DNA of 62,148 nucleotides from Verrucomicrobiota bacterium (GCA_027622555.1 JAQBYJ010000023.1:1-62148), one strand, 5' to 3'; counted from the stretch's first letter, positions 18,301-27,413 are shown. A program made the numbers and translations. The notes: generated by a model not told the origin, from the letters alone.

Positions 18301-19386
18301 GTGAAAACTTCTCTTATCTTACTCTTCTCTATCTTTTTCACTCAGCTGGCATTGGCCTTGGAACGGCCAGGAGTTGAATTTCAAATTTTTCAGTTTCCTG
18401 CTGATGCCATACCGCGCATTGATGGAAATACAGATGACTGGGATATGGTTCCGGAGTCGTATTCCATAGGTTCCGACCAGCTCCGGGATGTGCGAGTAAA
18501 TCCGGGAGCAAAAGTCGATCCTGACTCACTCGACGTAAAAGTGAAGGTCGGATGGGTGAAAGGAATGAATCAACTCTACTTTCTCTATGAAGGCTGGGAT
18601 AATTACTGGGATTTCGCGCTGGCAAACCGGCACAACGATATCTTCGAGTTGGTCGTCGATGCCGACCTTTCGGGCGGGCCATTTATTTCGCGCATGCACC
18701 CCAATCAAGATCTCACTCCAATGGAGGCACATCTATCTTTCCACGGGGTCCACGCGCAAAATCATCACATCAACACGCCCCATGAAGGGCAGGACTGGGA
18801 CTTTGTCTGGGGGAGCCAACCGTGGATTGGGAAACTACCTTACGCAAACGCTGCTTATTCCTACGACTTTAAACCCGGAGAGAGCGGAAAGCTAACTTTG
18901 GAATTTTGGATCACACCCTTCGACCACGCCCCACCCGATCCGGCCCGCGCTATCGTATCACAACTAATCGAAAACGAAATCATCGGCATGTCCTGGGCGG
19001 TTCTCGACTACGACGATGTCGACAATCCGGATAGTCGCGCTTACACTGGGTTCTATAGTCTCTCCCATGAATTTGACATGATCGGTAACGGAGACCATAT
19101 GGTGGCCTTTCGATTGATGCCGTTGGAGGAGCGATTCCGTGACCCACTGGAAGCGTCTTGGGAATTTAAAGTGCTAGATATGAAACGCCGCTTAATCGCT
19201 TTTCAGGACACATCTTATGGAGACATCACCAACTGGCATTGGGACTTTGGAGATGGCAACGAATCCACTGAACAACATCCGATTCACAGTTACTCCGAGG
19301 CTGGGGAATATGTTATCACTCTGACAATCGAAGGCCCCGCCGGTAAGGACAACCATACGCGGGTGCGGGCAGTGGCAGTGAAGTGA
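18301..19386 (+). CDS. Secreted CBM9-like/PKD domain protein
   Basis: From GTG 18301 the protein has 361 residues and a clear signal peptide (KTSLILLFSIFFTQLALA). Residues about 25-250 look like a carbohydrate-binding family 9/DOMON-type beta-sandwich: IPRIDGNTDDWDMVP, then FELVVDADLSGG and LTLEFWITPFD. The C-terminus (about 280-361) is a PKD domain with WHWDFGDGNES and HSYSEAGEYVITLTI. ATG 18238 is an alternative start. No catalytic residues are recognised, so a binding or structural role on the cell surface is likely. It follows the PQQ dehydrogenase by 127 bases and may work with it; that link is inference. Confidence 0.8.
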   Translation: MKTSLILLFSIFFTQLALALERPGVEFQIFQFPADAIPRIDGNTDDWDMVPESYSIGSDQLRDVRVNPGAKVDPDSLDVKVKVGWVKGMNQLYFLYEGWDNYWDFALANRHNDIFELVVDADLSGGPFISRMHPNQDLTPMEAHLSFHGVHAQNHHINTPHEGQDWDFVWGSQPWIGKLPYANAAYSYDFKPGESGKLTLEFWITPFDHAPPDPARAIVSQLIENEIIGMSWAVLDYDDVDNPDSRAYTGFYSLSHEFDMIGNGDHMVAFRLMPLEERFRDPLEASWEFKVLDMKRRLIAFQDTSYGDITNWHWDFGDGNESTEQHPIHSYSEAGEYVITLTIEGPAGKDNHTRVRAVAVK

Positions 19387-19472
19387 TCCGAGGCGTAAAA
19401 CCAGCATCAGATATGGTCAGGCGACAAGGAGTCTCTTCAGCCTTTCCAGCATCAAGGCTCTGAAGCAGAACT

Positions 19473-19541
19473 GTAGGAGGGGGTTTATCCCCCGATCACT
19501 TGACTGAGCTTCGAACAATCGGGGGATAAACCCCCTCTTAC
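19473..19541. repeat. REPIN, GTAGGAG subfamily
   Basis: Two inverted copies: GTAGGAGGGGGTTTATCCCC on the left and, on the other strand, TAAGAGGGGGTTTATCCCCC on the right, separated by about 23 bases. Each copy has a GGGGG/CCCCC stem. Its right head is slightly decayed (CTTAC). It opens a cluster of three palindromic repeats in the gap 19387-19747, which has no gene. Confidence 0.75.
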
Positions 19542-19576
19542 AATTTTCTATATCGGAAAGATCCTTGGAAAGAAAA

Positions 19577-19605
19577 TGCCAAGCGAGGGCTTGGCGTTCC
19601 CAGGA
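19577..19605. repeat. CCAAGC hairpin repeat, copy 1
   Basis: TGCCAAGC-GAGG-GCTTGGCG followed by TTCCCAGGA. The same 29-base unit, with only two changes in the loop, recurs at 25349-25377. The stem is GCCAAGC/GCTTGGC. It is a second palindromic repeat type distinct from the GTAG-headed family. Confidence 0.65.
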
Positions 19606-19643
19606 TAATCGCAGTTGTACCGAGACCTTCGGTCGACAAATTG

Positions 19644-19720
19644 GTAGGGCGGGAGCGTCCCTGCTCCGCCGCCGAATACTCAAGAAATACTCGGCACTGC
19701 GAGGACGCAGTGGCCCAACC
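19644..19720. repeat. REPIN-like, GTAGGGC subfamily
   Basis: Left half GTAGGGCGGGAGCGTCCCTG followed by CTCCGCC forms an imperfect stem (GGCGGGAGC with GCTCCGCC). The right half is an inverted, decayed version with a CACTGCG-AGGA-CGCAGTG stem and ends GGCCCAACC. It is similar in opening to the repeats at 10311 and 41106. Confidence 0.55.
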
Positions 19721-19747
19721 TTTCGTGATTGAAATATAGATGAGTAG

Positions 19748-20383
19748 TTAACCCATCAGAGTAAGCCCCCAAACGAAAAAGGAGCAGACCAGAGTGCCCA
19801 AGGCCAAAGAGGCAACAACCCATCGCCGACTCTCTTTTATCCTGAGTCCCATGTATAAGGAACTGATAACGATGAGGATCAAACCGATACTCAGGGCGTC
19901 CATACTGAAACTCCAAATTCGCGTGAGAAACCAATCTTTTTCTTGTACCGGTTCATTCCAAATGCCTCGAACTCCGGTAAAAGTGTGCAAGTCTGCAAGA
20001 ATCCCGACGGGTTGAGGTTTTGCGAGAGTGACCGTCGCCAATTGAGTAGCGAGATCGACATTGATCGCGTGCCGCTGGTGAGGACGCATCACCATGAAGG
20101 CAAATTTTTCCGGATTCCCTTGAGCTCGTAAAATGATTTCCCCTTCCAATCCCAGCTGCTCTCTCAGGTCCTTGGCCTTGGCAACGTCATCCATGTCGGT
20201 AGAAACCGTGACCTGTCTTTCACCCGGAGTCCGTTCGATTTTTCCATGAAACCATTTGGGATGATTCATAAAGAGACCCGAAATGGAAAACAGCCAGATG
20301 AACAGCAGCATATAGAGACCAAGGTAAATGTGGATTTTTCGGTTCCACTTCTCGAATCCTTTCAATGCATCGTTTTTATTCAT
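19748..20383 (-). CDS. PepSY-associated membrane protein (paralogue A)
   Basis: A 211-residue inner-membrane protein. It opens with NRKIHIYLGLYMLLFIWLFS, the typical first helix of PepSY-associated TM proteins, followed by an extracytoplasmic region of about 100 residues containing HAINVDLATQ and ADLHTFTGVRGIWNEP, and three C-terminal helices. Related proteins are linked with iron or haem reduction at the cytoplasmic membrane; here no ferric-siderophore gene is adjacent. It is 28 bases downstream of a clear paralogue, so both are probably one operon. Function unproven. Confidence 0.8.
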   Translation of the reverse strand: MNKNDALKGFEKWNRKIHIYLGLYMLLFIWLFSISGLFMNHPKWFHGKIERTPGERQVTVSTDMDDVAKAKDLREQLGLEGEIILRAQGNPEKFAFMVMRPHQRHAINVDLATQLATVTLAKPQPVGILADLHTFTGVRGIWNEPVQEKDWFLTRIWSFSMDALSIGLILIVISSLYMGLRIKESRRWVVASLALGTLVCSFFVWGLTLMG

Positions 20384-20411
20384 AAGTGTAATTCGTTGCT
20401 GTGGATAAGGA

Positions 20412-21023
20412 TCAGATATAGATTAAGGCAGCCACTATCGAGACGAACGAGGCGACCCCGCCACCGAGCAGGAACAGACCCATTTTCCTTTCGGCCTTCA
20501 ACAGAATCCAAAGGTAGATACCGCTGACCGTGAGGAACAACGTAAAGTAAACCACCGAATCTGCCAACCATCCCCATAATTTTGTAATACTCCAATTGGG
20601 CACCCGATGTAAGCCGGGATTGAAATGCAGATAGTTTATCGCACCCAGGAGACCGTTACTTCTTTCAAGTATGGTTGCTTGTTGCTCCAGTAAATTTACC
20701 GTGACCACTTTGACGGATCCTGGGCGAGCAACACGAATAATGGTTTCATTATTCCTAACCTGACCACCGCCGGCGATTTCTCCGGTGAGCTCCAACTGCT
20801 CCAACACCTGTTTCACCAACTCTGGACCTTTTGCATTCTGATCCACCTGGATCGAAATCGGAGCTTGAGCCTGGTCTACGGTTTGCGGTCGAACACTATG
20901 GTTCAGATAAAGAGTGCTAACCGCATAAACCAAAATGAATGGACAGATAAACATCCCGATATAGAGATGCAATTTACGGGTCCACTGATAGAGACCTTTT
21001 GAAGTCGGAGACGTTTTCTTCAT
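20412..21023 (-). CDS. PepSY-associated membrane protein (paralogue B)
   Basis: A 203-residue protein from ATG 21023. The frame extends 12 codons upstream, but MKKTSPTSKGLYQWTRKLHL aligns with the start of its neighbour, so the inner ATG was preferred. Same plan as paralogue A: helix LYIGMFICPFILVYAVSTLY, an external domain with VVTVNLLEQQATIL and INYLHFNPGLHRVPNW, and three C-terminal helices. The pair likely form a heteromeric membrane complex by analogy with tandem family members (inference). It is divergent from sulfatase 3. Confidence 0.8.
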   Translation of the reverse strand: MKKTSPTSKGLYQWTRKLHLYIGMFICPFILVYAVSTLYLNHSVRPQTVDQAQAPISIQVDQNAKGPELVKQVLEQLELTGEIAGGGQVRNNETIIRVARPGSVKVVTVNLLEQQATILERSNGLLGAINYLHFNPGLHRVPNWSITKLWGWLADSVVYFTLFLTVSGIYLWILLKAERKMGLFLLGGGVASFVSIVAALIYI

Positions 21024-21138
21024 GTGGTAAAAATTAAAGCTAACTACTGTTTTGCCCAAAGCAAGATGGTAGAAAATCCAGATTTGGAATTGGACGTTAC
21101 TTCGTTTTTATCAAAGAATGCGAAATATACCCTAAACT

Positions 21139-22938
21139 ATGAAAACGCAGATTTTTTGTCTATTGCTACTACTTGGTTTCCCAGTCTGCACTTTTGCAGC
21201 AGACTCGCGTCCCATTCGACAGGCTTCCGACTTCGCTCAAGAGCTTCGACGGGACACGCAGGACAAGCCTAATATCATTCTGGTCCTCACCGACGACCAG
21301 GATTTCTATGATCTGGGATTCCACGGAAATCCGGAAGTCGATACGCCCAATATCGACAAATTTGCAAGCGACTCCCTGGAGATGGGACGTTTTTATGTCA
21401 GCCCACTTTGCTCGCCTACCCGTGCTAGCATTATGACAGGTCGTTCGCACCAAAGAACAGGTATTCTGCATACTTCACGCGGTGCCACACGTCTGGCCGA
21501 CGATGAAACTACCATCGCCGAAATATTAAGTACAGCTGGCTACCGCACGGGTGTATTCGGAAAATGGCACCTGGGTGACAACTATCCAAGCCGCCCACAG
21601 GATCAGGGTTTTGAGGAAACGTTTTACCACAAGTCGGGAGGGATAGGTCAACCACCCGACGAGGACGGTAGTTATTGGAAACCGGTCGTTTACCACAATG
21701 GCGAACGCGAGGTGCATGACCGTTATTGCACAGATCTGTTTTTTGACAAAGCGATCGAATACATTCAACGAGAGGACCACCGCCCTTATTTTGTCTATCT
21801 GCCGACCAACGTGCCTCACGGCCCGAACGATGTGGATCAGGAATACTACCAACCCTTTATGGACAAGGGCGTAAACGAACAGACGGCACGTATTTATGGC
21901 ATGGTGAAAAATCTTGATGAAAACTTCGGGCGATTGATGGAAGAACTGGAACGATCGGGCGATAAAGAAAACACCCTGGTCATCTTCATGTCCGACAATG
22001 GCGGAGTGAAGCGTGTCGGTTTCCAGGGAGATTTCCGAGGACACAAAGGGGACATTTACGATGGTGGAATTCGGGCTCCATTCTTTGTGCGCTGGCCAAC
22101 GGGAATTTCGTCCAAACAAAAGCTGAATACCATCGCTGCTCATTATGATCTATTACCGACTTTCGCCGCCTTAGCCGGAGCAATACTCCCAAAGGGCCTG
22201 GAGCTGGACGGAAGAAACATATTACCGCTTTGGACAAAAGGGACGGTCGGAGAGTTAAAGGAACGCACTATTGTCATTCAATTTGTGAAGTCCATTGAGC
22301 AGGCATTGTATAAATGCGCATCGATCATCAACCAGGACTACAAATTGGTACTCAATCCCGAGTCGGCCTTTGATAGTAGCTTCGTAGCGAACCGAGATGC
22401 AATTGAGCTAGCACTTTACGACATCGCAAATGATCCGGGTGAATCAAAAGACATAGCTGTGAAACACCCGAAGGTCGTAGAAAAGCTGCTAAGTGATTAT
22501 GAAGCTTGGTATTCTTCGGTCAATGCATCGCGCAACATGCAACCGGGACGTATCCACATCGACCCGACAAAAGAGGATCCGGTTCACCTATCGCGTTATC
22601 AGGAAGGCTATCATTGGCATCACGATAGTTTACCTGAAGGATGGATGCTGAATGTAATTAAAGAAGGAATCTACCGCCTTCATATTACCGATAGTAACAA
22701 GTATCCCTTTACCCTTACCGATTTCTGGAAGGAACATCCAGAAGCCACTGTATCTGTGCTATGGAAACATAACAAACGACATATCCCCATTGAACCCGGA
22801 GCTGCCTATATAGACATACATCTTGATTCAGGCATCGGACGATTGGATGTCTACTTCAACATGATAGTAGACAGAAAAGTCGTAAAAAACTGGAACGGCG
22901 ACATCACCATCGAATACCTACCTTATGAAATTCCTTAA
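21139..22938 (+). CDS. Type I sulfatase with extra C-terminal domain (sulfatase 3)
   Basis: A 599-residue secreted sulfatase, about 120 residues longer than sulfatases 1 and 2. Signal peptide MKTQIFCLLLLLGFPVCTFA; metal site LTDDQDFYDLG; formylglycine motif CSPTR with Cys91; GKWHLGDNY, PTNVPHGPND and MSDNGGV follow. Residues about 480-599 form an added beta-rich domain (GIYRLHITDSNKYP, AAYIDIHLDSGIGRLDVYF) that may bind glycan. A PhoD-like phosphatase overlaps its last 14 bases, so the two are translationally coupled. Confidence 0.93.
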   Translation: MKTQIFCLLLLLGFPVCTFAADSRPIRQASDFAQELRRDTQDKPNIILVLTDDQDFYDLGFHGNPEVDTPNIDKFASDSLEMGRFYVSPLCSPTRASIMTGRSHQRTGILHTSRGATRLADDETTIAEILSTAGYRTGVFGKWHLGDNYPSRPQDQGFEETFYHKSGGIGQPPDEDGSYWKPVVYHNGEREVHDRYCTDLFFDKAIEYIQREDHRPYFVYLPTNVPHGPNDVDQEYYQPFMDKGVNEQTARIYGMVKNLDENFGRLMEELERSGDKENTLVIFMSDNGGVKRVGFQGDFRGHKGDIYDGGIRAPFFVRWPTGISSKQKLNTIAAHYDLLPTFAALAGAILPKGLELDGRNILPLWTKGTVGELKERTIVIQFVKSIEQALYKCASIINQDYKLVLNPESAFDSSFVANRDAIELALYDIANDPGESKDIAVKHPKVVEKLLSDYEAWYSSVNASRNMQPGRIHIDPTKEDPVHLSRYQEGYHWHHDSLPEGWMLNVIKEGIYRLHITDSNKYPFTLTDFWKEHPEATVSVLWKHNKRHIPIEPGAAYIDIHLDSGIGRLDVYFNMIVDRKVVKNWNGDITIEYLPYEIP

Positions 22939-25282
22939 AACTGTATTGGCCACTGCACTCACAATTGCAGGGCTTTCCTGTAGCAAATCAGAAACACGTG
23001 ACCAAGGGTTACCAGCCCTCACATCGCAAGTAACCCGCACCTGGATTGGCCCGGAGTATTGGACGAATCCATTGATGAACTGGCAGCTTTCCGATGATCG
23101 CCTGGAGTGCACCCATGGAGGCTGGAACAACGAGCTCCACTCTCTGACGCATCAATTGAAAGACTCAGCTGGCGACTTTGAAATGACTGTCCAACTGGGA
23201 TTAATGGATCGATCAGTCGTTTCTGATGCTCAGGAAATTTTTGCCGGATTCAAATTCGCAGCTCTTGGCGCTGTAAACGATTACCGGAACAACCTGATGC
23301 ATGATTTCTCTGCGGGTCACGCTGAAGAACTCCAACGTATTCGTCCTGTCATGGCAGGCATTACGAACCGTGGACGTTTGATGATCGAGTCGACGTTTTC
23401 TGAACAGGTTTTGTCGGACGAGGTTTTAAAACATTCAGAGCTAAGAATGAACGTATCGCATTTTGGTAATACAGTAACCGTCCAGCTCACTGTTAGCTCT
23501 GAGGGAGTTGAGATCGCTCAACTGGAAAGCGAGTTGACCCGAGAATCCTTAACAGGAAATATCGCCCTCGCCTGTCATCCTATCGAAGTGCCGATTCGCG
23601 CACGCCATGACCATACTGACCCCGATCATCAGACCTTTTGGTTTTCTGATTGGGACATGAGTGGTGACAAAGTTTCGGCAAACCTGGATCAAACGTACGA
23701 CCCGATCCTATGGACCCAATACACGGTCCAGAATAAGGTGCTCAAACTCATGGCCTTCCTCGTACCCATGGAGAGCGAAGCAAGGAAGATAGTTGAACTT
23801 CAAGTTAAGAAGAAAGATGCGTGGGGAACAGTAGCGGAAAGCGAAATGGACCCCCTTTCATTGATTGCAAATTTCCGGGTAGAAAATTGGGACACGTCTG
23901 AAGAAAAGGAATACAGAGTTAGTTATTCATGGAAATCGGCTCAGGGGTATAAAGCCTCAAGCTGGGGAGGAATCATCAGGAAGGATCCAGTGAACCAGGA
24001 CCAAATATCCATGGTCGGGCTTTCCTGTTCGAATTCCGATTTTTTTCCCAATCAATTCCTTGAAGAGAACCTGTTAGCTCAAGACCCAGACCTCGTCTTT
24101 TTTGCAGGTGACCAGATTTATGAAACGAACGGGGGGTTTGGGATTGTTGTCGCCAAGACAGAGGCAGACCTTCCACGTGCATCATTGAATTATTTAGGGA
24201 AGTTTTGGTCGACCGGACTCAGCTTTCGCAAATTGATGAAGGATCGACCGACGGTCATGATACCGGATGATCACGATGTGTACTCCAACGATTTATGGGG
24301 CAAGAATGGTACACGCATGACAGGTGATCCCGACGTCAATGACATGCGTTGCTTTGGCGGTTACCGTATGCATCCAGAATGGGTGAAGATGGTGGAACAT
24401 ACACAAATGGGACATCATCCGGATCCCTACGATCCTACCCCTGTTGCGCAGGGAATTGGCGTTTACTACACCAGTCTCGATGTGGGTGGAGTCAGCTTCG
24501 CTTTGATCAATGATCGAAAGTTTAAATCCGCTCCAGGTGATATACTCGAAGCAATGGAACCCTTATTCCAAATGCGCGGAGAAAAAAACTATTCAAAAAT
24601 GGATACGATTAACGAAGAGGAATTCGACACTCGGGCACTCGACCGCGAAGACCTAACCCTACTGGGTAAACGTCAGCTCGACTTCCTCAAAGACTGGGGT
24701 TCCAGTTCAACAAAACTCAAAGCTGTATTGTCTCAATCGCCCTACTGCCAACCTCATCATCTGATGGTAGCCGACTTCGATTCCAATGGCTGGCCACAGT
24801 CTGGCCGAAAGCGCGCCTTGGAAGTGATTCGCGACGCCAATGCGATCATGGTGCATGGAGACCTGCATTTTTCCACCCTGGTCCAACAAGGAATCGATGA
24901 CTGGGAAGATGCTGGATGGAGCTATACTCTCCCTGCAGTCTCCACCGCGATGCACCGCGCCTGGAGGCCAAAAGTGGATGGCCAGAACCGTCAACCCGGC
25001 GCGCCCGATTACACAGGTCGCTTTCTTGATGGCTGGAAGAACAAGATTACGATTTGGGCAGCGGCCAATCCTCACACTTTTCTTATCGAGGATGACTTTG
25101 AAGGCGACGGTCGCCCACTACTCGACTACATGCGCGATGGGGGCCTCGGTTACGGCATAGTTCGTTTCAAAAAAGGGGAAGACTCAGTAACCTTTGAAAG
25201 CTGGCCGATCTTTGGACAGTTTAAAGGTGTCGCGTCACACAAACAGCATCCGGGGTTTCCGAAGACGGTGGAGATGCAGTAG
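22925..25282 (+). CDS. PhoD-like metallophosphatase, lipoprotein
   Basis: A 785-residue alkaline phosphatase D-type enzyme. The N-terminal lipobox AGLSC (Cys19) anchors it outside the cytoplasm. Residues about 30-340 are an added non-catalytic beta-rich region. The catalytic domain carries GLSCSNSDFFPN (about 362), the metal ligands in FFAGDQIYE (about 395) and PDDHDVYSND (about 447), and HGDLHFST (about 643), matching the Fe/Ca phosphodiesterase/phosphatase fold. It starts inside sulfatase 3 (14-base overlap). Together they suggest removal of two different ester types from the same substrate, or phosphate scavenging; the first is inference. Confidence 0.88.
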   Translation: MKFLKTVLATALTIAGLSCSKSETRDQGLPALTSQVTRTWIGPEYWTNPLMNWQLSDDRLECTHGGWNNELHSLTHQLKDSAGDFEMTVQLGLMDRSVVSDAQEIFAGFKFAALGAVNDYRNNLMHDFSAGHAEELQRIRPVMAGITNRGRLMIESTFSEQVLSDEVLKHSELRMNVSHFGNTVTVQLTVSSEGVEIAQLESELTRESLTGNIALACHPIEVPIRARHDHTDPDHQTFWFSDWDMSGDKVSANLDQTYDPILWTQYTVQNKVLKLMAFLVPMESEARKIVELQVKKKDAWGTVAESEMDPLSLIANFRVENWDTSEEKEYRVSYSWKSAQGYKASSWGGIIRKDPVNQDQISMVGLSCSNSDFFPNQFLEENLLAQDPDLVFFAGDQIYETNGGFGIVVAKTEADLPRASLNYLGKFWSTGLSFRKLMKDRPTVMIPDDHDVYSNDLWGKNGTRMTGDPDVNDMRCFGGYRMHPEWVKMVEHTQMGHHPDPYDPTPVAQGIGVYYTSLDVGGVSFALINDRKFKSAPGDILEAMEPLFQMRGEKNYSKMDTINEEEFDTRALDREDLTLLGKRQLDFLKDWGSSSTKLKAVLSQSPYCQPHHLMVADFDSNGWPQSGRKRALEVIRDANAIMVHGDLHFSTLVQQGIDDWEDAGWSYTLPAVSTAMHRAWRPKVDGQNRQPGAPDYTGRFLDGWKNKITIWAAANPHTFLIEDDFEGDGRPLLDYMRDGGLGYGIVRFKKGEDSVTFESWPIFGQFKGVASHKQHPGFPKTVEMQ

Positions 25283-25313
25283 GATCCATTCACAAATACA
25301 AAATAAAAAAACT

Positions 25314-25398
25314 GTAGGAGCGGCTTTACGCCGCGATCCATTTGATCGTGCCAAGCTGGGGCTTGGCGTTCCCAGGAAAATCACGGCGTAAAGCCATA
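25314..25398. repeat. REPIN, GTAGGAG subfamily, with nested CCAAGC hairpin
   Basis: Left copy GTAGGAGCGGCTTTACGCCG with a GCGGC/GCCGC stem; right copy is its inverse ending ACGGCGTAAAGCCATAG, with the head partly lost. The 29-base CCAAGC hairpin (25349-25377) lies exactly in the spacer between the halves. The whole unit sits 31 bases past the PhoD-like gene. Confidence 0.7.
25349..25377. repeat. CCAAGC hairpin repeat, copy 2
   Basis: TGCCAAGC-TGGG-GCTTGGCG then TTCCCAGGA, identical to the copy at 19577-19605 except for loop bases. It occupies the middle of a GTAGGAG REPIN, which suggests either nested insertion or a composite three-stem element. Confidence 0.65.
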
Positions 25399-25443
25399 GC
25401 CTTAAACGCAACTGCCAAAACTTCAGTGGGTAAATTGCATGAC

Positions 25444-25515
25444 TGTAGGAGAGGAGCTTGCTCCCGAAAACGAAGCTCTTTTGATTCACGAATCGGGAGC
25501 AAGCTCCTCTCCTAC
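25444..25515. repeat. REPIN, GTAGGAG subfamily, near-perfect
   Basis: GTAGGAGAGGAGCTTGCTCC followed by CGA, and the exact inverse TCGGGAGCAAGCTCCTCTCC-TAC at the far end: 23 bases of perfect inverted repeat. Each half has its own GGAGC-TT-GCTCC stem. It lies three bases beyond the stop codon of the GH5-like gene and may act as its transcript 3' end. Confidence 0.8.
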
Positions 25516-25518
25516 ATA

Positions 25519-26514
25519 TTAATTACCGGTCATCTTCTTCAACGCCTCGTAATAAACCGGGTCATCCGCCGTGCCGTTAAAGATAAAGGGATCGTGCTGG
25601 TTTAACTTCTGTAGCATCAGACCATAAGCTGCCTCACTCTGCACCGTGGCCAGCATCTTGGCCACCGCTTCAACTCCCTCGGTGGCGTCTTCATTACAAA
25701 CGACGGCCTTTCCATACCGTTTCAGCACCGCGACCTTGGCTGGAATATCTTCTACTTTGGTCCCGTTCCAGTGAGGTAGTAAAAAGTCGCAGACCTCAGC
25801 CACTACCGGATCAATGAAGCCGGAACCCAATCCGCTGGTACTGATCAACAGTTGCGGGGCGGTTTCCTTCGCCAATCGAACCAGACTGGCCTGCCCTTCG
25901 GGATCCCGGATGATTGATTCCTTATACCCTGGATGCCCATACTCGTTGGCGATTTCGACAACCACGTTGGTGAATTCTTTTTCCTGGATCCATTGAATGG
26001 CATTTACCACTCCGGCATAGATGGCCGATTCGCCATCAAGTATCTTGTGCTGCCTTTGGTAATAGAATCCCAGGATAACCACCGCACCATTTTCATCACA
26101 GGCCCGAATGACTCGCTCGATCCGGGCCATGTATTCAGGCCGCAATGATCCGTCGGGATTAAAAGCTGAATTCACCGCCCCCTCGTAACCCGGCATGCCT
26201 CCCTGCAGATTCAGGGTAAACGCATTCACTCCCGAGGACACATAATCAGGGATCGCAGCGATAAACTCATCCGTATTGGCTTCGGCATCGAAGTCCTGCC
26301 GGCTACGGTCTTCGAAAGTGGCGTTCACCATCCGGGAATTCATAAGTAAACCCTCAGCTTCAGAACCGGGATTGGTTATCTTGCCATTAATCAACCAGCC
26401 AGTGCCATTAATCGAGACAGAGGTCGAAGTTCCCTTCTTTGAACAAGAGATTAGCAAAAGCGCTATCACTTGGAACAGTACAGGTGTCGAAAACAGCCAA
26501 GCAATATTTCTCAT
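25519..26514 (-). CDS. GH5-like glycosidase, lipoprotein
   Basis: A 331-residue secreted TIM-barrel protein. Lipobox LLISC (Cys24). A beta-strand ending VVVEIANEYGHPG places Asn190-Glu191 as the typical clan GH-A acid/base pair, and GKAVVCNEDA places Glu275 as the likely nucleophile, so a retaining glycoside hydrolase is plausible. Overall similarity is to cellulase-family (GH5-like) barrels, but it is short and I cannot assign the family firmly. It overlaps the ThuA-like gene by ATGA and is the last gene of the six-gene operon. Confidence 0.68.
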   Translation of the reverse strand: MRNIAWLFSTPVLFQVIALLLISCSKKGTSTSVSINGTGWLINGKITNPGSEAEGLLMNSRMVNATFEDRSRQDFDAEANTDEFIAAIPDYVSSGVNAFTLNLQGGMPGYEGAVNSAFNPDGSLRPEYMARIERVIRACDENGAVVILGFYYQRQHKILDGESAIYAGVVNAIQWIQEKEFTNVVVEIANEYGHPGYKESIIRDPEGQASLVRLAKETAPQLLISTSGLGSGFIDPVVAEVCDFLLPHWNGTKVEDIPAKVAVLKRYGKAVVCNEDATEGVEAVAKMLATVQSEAAYGLMLQKLNQHDPFIFNGTADDPVYYEALKKMTGN

Positions 26515-27413
26515 TTTGTTTTCGGTACAAACTCCATCGACTCTGGCTCGAAGGCCTCCAGATCCGGCAGGGTGGTTTGGACACCGTCGTCAGGAACTTC
26601 CACTTTAGCCGACCAGAGGATGCTGTTTAGAATAAACTTTCGCAGGTCCTCGTTCAGCCAGTTCTTGTAGAAATGAGGCATGGTAATTCCTATTCCGCGC
26701 CCGGTATCCGGCCGTTCGGTACCCCAGGCGATGATTTCACGTTTAGGGTTTTCCGGCGGCAGCAGGGAAGTTGCCACAGCAAATGCTCCAGGCAAGAGCT
26801 GATTGTTATCCGGACCGAAGTAGATATTGATATACGGTTCCTCGCGCAGGGTAAATGTGTTCCATCCGCAAGCGATGGGATGATCTGAATCAGCTGCCTC
26901 GATGGTGGCATCGTAGTGGCGGGCAATGGATTGGTGGTGATCGCACTTGGCCGCGAAGTAGCCGCCCATCCAGTGCAGCAGCGGATGATCTCCATCAGGA
27001 CCCATGTCTTCGTTCTGCAGACCCACACCGTAGTGCACGCACACCAGACCACAGCCACGGTCCATCATACTGGAAATGTCCTTCATCGCTTGTTCTGAAT
27101 CCGCCAGATGTTCCCCGGGAAAGTTGTCTCCGATAAATACGATGGAAGCATATGCATCGAGTGACTGAGAAACTTCCGACCAGGCATACACCACATCCGC
27201 TTCAAAGCCCGGCACATTCTCCATGTGTTCGAGGCAGTATTTGATTAATCGGGCCCCAGCGGCGACTTCGTGTGTCCCAGGAGCATGGTTACTTGGGCCA
27301 ACGACAATGAGGATCCGAGTAGCGTTGCTCTGTTCTTGGACAGCCGATGGGGAACAGGCAGTGAAGAGAAAGAGGGTGATTAGGGATAAGAAAATGGCTG
27401 ATAGAGTTTTCAT
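26511..27413 (-). CDS. ThuA-like domain lipoprotein
   Basis: A 300-residue protein with lipobox LFTAC (Cys20). The body is a ThuA-like, glutamine-amidotransferase-type Rossmann fold: TRILIVVGPSNHAPGTHEV, SIVFIGDNFPGEH, GCGLVCVHYGVG and the C-terminal MPHFYKNWLNEDLRKFILNS. The Cys-His pair around CVHYG stands where related amidotransferase folds have their active site. ThuA is linked to trehalose/sucrose 3-keto sugar metabolism; secreted versions near sulfatases are common in this bacterial group, but their reaction is unsettled. It is coupled by a 4-base overlap to the GH5-like gene. Confidence 0.8.
   Translation of the reverse strand: MKTLSAIFLSLITLFLFTACSPSAVQEQSNATRILIVVGPSNHAPGTHEVAAGARLIKYCLEHMENVPGFEADVVYAWSEVSQSLDAYASIVFIGDNFPGEHLADSEQAMKDISSMMDRGCGLVCVHYGVGLQNEDMGPDGDHPLLHWMGGYFAAKCDHHQSIARHYDATIEAADSDHPIACGWNTFTLREEPYINIYFGPDNNQLLPGAFAVATSLLPPENPKREIIAWGTERPDTGRGIGITMPHFYKNWLNEDLRKFILNSILWSAKVEVPDDGVQTTLPDLEAFEPESMEFVPKTK

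Noticed and set aside
19473-25515. Possible CRISPR array from recurring palindromes
   Set aside because: Copies are far apart, vary in sequence, lack regular spacers and no cas gene is present; they fit REP/REPIN elements.
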